From Notospermus geniculatus (lineage: Eukaryota; Nemertea; Pilidiophora; Heteronemertea; Lineidae): a stretch of 64,000 nt of DNA. The notes under the pieces were generated by a model, which saw only the letters and a list, made by a program, of their open reading frames with translations, did no database searches and was not told where the DNA came from. A program made the translations under genes and the position numbers. Positions 61,950 through 64,000 of the stretch are shown in pieces (the first letter of the stretch is position 1; each line of letters starts with the position of its first letter). The DNA lies in contig NMRB01000825.1 in assembly GCA_002633025.1 (NCBI GenBank), positions 24,397 to 88,396 on the forward strand, read 5' to 3'.

Positions 61950-64000
61950 ATGTCGCCCTCCGATGACGATGAAAATGGAGATTTGTCGAATGCACAGCAG
62001 TCGAAATCGAAATCGTCGACGACGAAGTCGCCGTCGAAAATGAAGAGTTTGCAGCAAGCTCCGAAGTCCATGAAGTCCGTGGACCACCCAGACTCGTCAA
62101 TGACCCTTGACAGCTTGGTGTTGATGTTAATCGAACGATGTAAATCACTTGGAAGCAAAACCATTGATTTGAGTCAGAGGAATTTGAAGAAAATTCCTGA
62201 GGAACTGTTGGAATTGAATGATCTCGAGGTGATTTGCTGTGCATATTGCAATTGAATCTGTAACCGGTAGGCCTAGCCAGTCTTTAAAAAACTATAATGT
62301 GTAGCTAGCCTAGGCCTAACCTAACTAGGCCTAACTAGACTTGGAGCAAGTCATGAGCTGTGGTCATGCTAAATTATATAAATTGCAGCCCTCCACCGTC
62401 CATCACCCCTTTTGTACCATCCACCACCTCAATATTTCTTGAACATCTTTTTCTTTATTGTTCTCTCAAAAGTTGTAAACCGCACATCAGAATCGACATA
62501 GCCTAGTGTAATGACAGAGAGAGGTACTCTTGTCATTACACTATTATGTCCACGGACGGGTGAGCACATCTGCAGGTCCATGGACTAATTCATTTATGCC
62601 ATGAACAGGTTGATTGGGAGAGAGAGATTATCAAGCTATTGTTGGGTGTGCTTTTCTTTCAATGTTCAACCTTGCATTTCATCCTTGAATTCTTTACTTT
62701 GCAGTATCTTTATCTGGAAGGAAACAATCTGACGTGCCTTCCTGAGGACTTTTTTGATCGTCTTCCCAATTTACAGTGGCTTGATTTGAGAAGCAATTAT
62801 CTTGTTTCTCTCCCACATACTTACATTGGTCGACATCCATGTTTGAAAACATTACTCCTGGAGGGAAATGAGCTGAAATCACTGCCACTGGAACTGGGTA
62901 GGTCAAATGTCAAAGACACGGTCTGGTATGTTGATAGTGTAACTGTGACAAGTACACTCAGTGGGTCAATACTTGCAGGGTTCAACCTGAAGACTTAACT
63001 TCACATTATCAACCAGCAAGGACAGCGATTCCCAGCAGGTCTCCTCCCAGTATTCAGTAAAAAGAATCCCTGGCCCGTATTCTAGAAGCTTCCTTAACTC
63101 TAAGGTCCACTTTAAGCTTTTGTATTCTGCCCTGCAAACAATAGCTAAAGGTAAACCTTAGAGTTAAGGAAGCTTCTAGAATACAGCCCCCTGTGTTTTG
63201 TTTCCACAGGTCTGGTGGAGACCCTCACTGGTCTGAATATTGCCAACAATCCACTTGAGTTCCCGTCTCCAGAAATTGTTCAAAGAGGTGTGAATGAAAT
63301 AATGAGATATCTACGAGACATGTTACTGACTAAGTCGCAGGGGAAGACCACATTATCAGGTGAGTGTGATTGACTGTCTTTCCCCAATAAAATCTGCTGT
63401 AGATCTGTATATCTGGCAACGAGGGCAGAAACCTCTAAACTTGCTCAATGGGGAGGTGACAACATCAAGAGACCAACATCAGGAAATCTTGGCCTTTGAG
63501 CTGAACTTGTGGAAATATAATCCCCAGCGATCCACTACTCAAACAAAGATCAGTCAAGCGTGAGCGTAATTCTAAGAACCCTCTCTATGCTGGTCAAAAC
63601 AGCTAATTGCTGTGCATTGTGCAAGGCTCTTAGTACCAGTCTTTATAGCAATAAATACAAGGAACAAGTCAGGACTGTGTAAACAAACTAATGGCTGAGT
63701 AAACATACTGCGTTGATAATCCTTACCCCGATTTGCCGAGCATATCGGGGTGAGAACTGGAATTCNTCCTCCCAGTATTCAGTAAAAAGAATCCCTGGCC
63801 CGTATTCTAGAAGCCTCCTTAACTCTAAGGTCCACTTTAAGCTTTTGTATTCTGCCCTGCAAACAATAGCTAAAGGTAAACCTTAGAGTTAAGGAAGCTT
63901 CTGGAATACAGCCCCCTGTGTTTTGTTTTCCACAGGTCTGGTGGAGACCCTCACTGGTCTGAATATTGCCAACAATCCACTTGAGTTCCCGTCTCCAGAA
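61950..64000 (+). CDS. LRRC27: LRRC27-like leucine-rich-repeat protein (5' part, runs off window)
   Basis: Exon 1 61950-62228 starts MSPSDDDENGDLSNAQQSKS, with an in-frame TAA just upstream. Exon 2 is 62705-62897 and exon 3 is 63210-63359, all with matching phases. The joined frame reads LNDLEYLYLEGNNLTCLPED, then FFDRLPNLQWLDLRSNYL, LKTLLLEGNELKSLPLELG and NIANNPLEFPSPEIVQRG. This order and wording closely follow vertebrate LRRC27 (DFFQLLPNLTWLDLRYN, LKTLLLERNPIKMLPVELG, LNLRHCPLEFPPQLVVQKG). At least three LRR units are present. The N-terminal 60 residues are Ser/Lys-rich and probably disordered. The role of LRRC27 is poorly known. The acceptor end of exon 3 occurs a second time at 63936, downstream of an N at 63766, probably as an assembly duplicate. 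Confidence 0.88.
62505..62542. repeat. 38-bp inverted repeat AGTGTAATGACA..TGTCATTACACT
   Basis: Perfect 12-nt arms with a 14-nt partly paired centre, bounded by TA on both sides, within intron 1 of the LRRC27-like gene. It may be another very short TA-target element or chance. Confidence 0.45.
63042..64000 (+). repeat. Direct duplication with period about 725 bp, joined at a 1-nt N
   Basis: The block starting TCCTCCCAGTATTCAGTAAA at 63042 restarts at 63767, right after the N at 63766, and runs to the window end. Both copies include the 116-bp MITE and the start of LRRC27 exon 3. The N at the junction suggests a misjoined allelic copy; a real exon duplication is the alternative. Confidence 0.85.
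63068..63193. mobile_element. 116-bp foldback MITE with CCCTG target duplication
   Basis: The element at 63073-63188 is the same length as, and close in sequence to, the one at 40105-40220, with CCCTG at 63068-63072 and 63189-63193. A duplicate is at 63798-63913. It lies 21 bp upstream of the LRRC27 exon 3, inside the intron's 3' end, so it may form part of the branch-point region. Confidence 0.88.

Overview
The window is nuclear DNA from an animal. The genes have GT-AG introns with short exons, the promoters carry SRF (CArG) boxes, and the proteins belong to metazoan families: actin, mitochondrial ribosomal protein mS26, Rab24 and LRRC27. The frequent 'AGGCCTA'-type words, the many small foldback elements and the actin sequences suggest a marine invertebrate, perhaps an echinoderm, hemichordate or cephalochordate. 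That placement is inference. The actin genes have a single coding intron, after codon 42. The sequence is a draft assembly with many 1-nt N gaps, some of them flanked by duplicated sequence.

Layout. 1-16.2 kb: no gene I can support; dispersed repeats, foldback elements, one tRNA-derived SINE and one 273-bp tandem duplication. 16.2-18.8 kb: a plus-strand actin locus (A) with an intact promoter and first exon but a 634-nt internal deletion. 21.3-23.5 kb: mS26, four exons, plus strand. 24.4-25.5 kb: an unrecognised intronless 363-aa gene, minus strand. 27.3-46.6 kb: five minus-strand actin loci (B-F). B is a diverged paralog. C-F form a tandem array of about 3.4-4.1 kb units with near-identical coding, 3' and upstream sequence. 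B, C, D and F have intact reading frames; E is a broken mosaic of two actin types. 48.2-53.3 kb: a Rab24-like GTPase, with a possible upstream coding exon lying in a duplicated block. 55.3-58.0 kb: a five-exon protein of about 560 aa that joins a pyruvate-carboxyltransferase (HMGL)-like domain to an EF-hand. 60.1-60.7 kb: a single-exon four-helix membrane protein. 62.0-64.0 kb: the first exons of an LRRC27-like leucine-rich-repeat gene, running off the window.

Actin regulation. All six actin loci carry two CArG boxes whose starts are exactly 20 bp apart, upstream of the first coding exon. In C-F a perfect octamer (ATGCAAAT) sits between them. C and D have a clear TATA box, E a weaker one, and F has lost it.

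Most notable signals. (1) A 37-bp perfect palindrome occurs twice, 50 kb apart, each time between different 7-bp direct repeats, which looks like an extremely small mobile element. (2) Three foldback families share the terminal pattern GCCC.T.TTC..GAAGC and make 5-bp target duplications; related actin copies without the insertion show the empty sites. (3) Actin E is a mosaic of two actin lineages. (4) The actin array shows conflicting relationships between its introns and upstream regions, which points to recent gene conversion.
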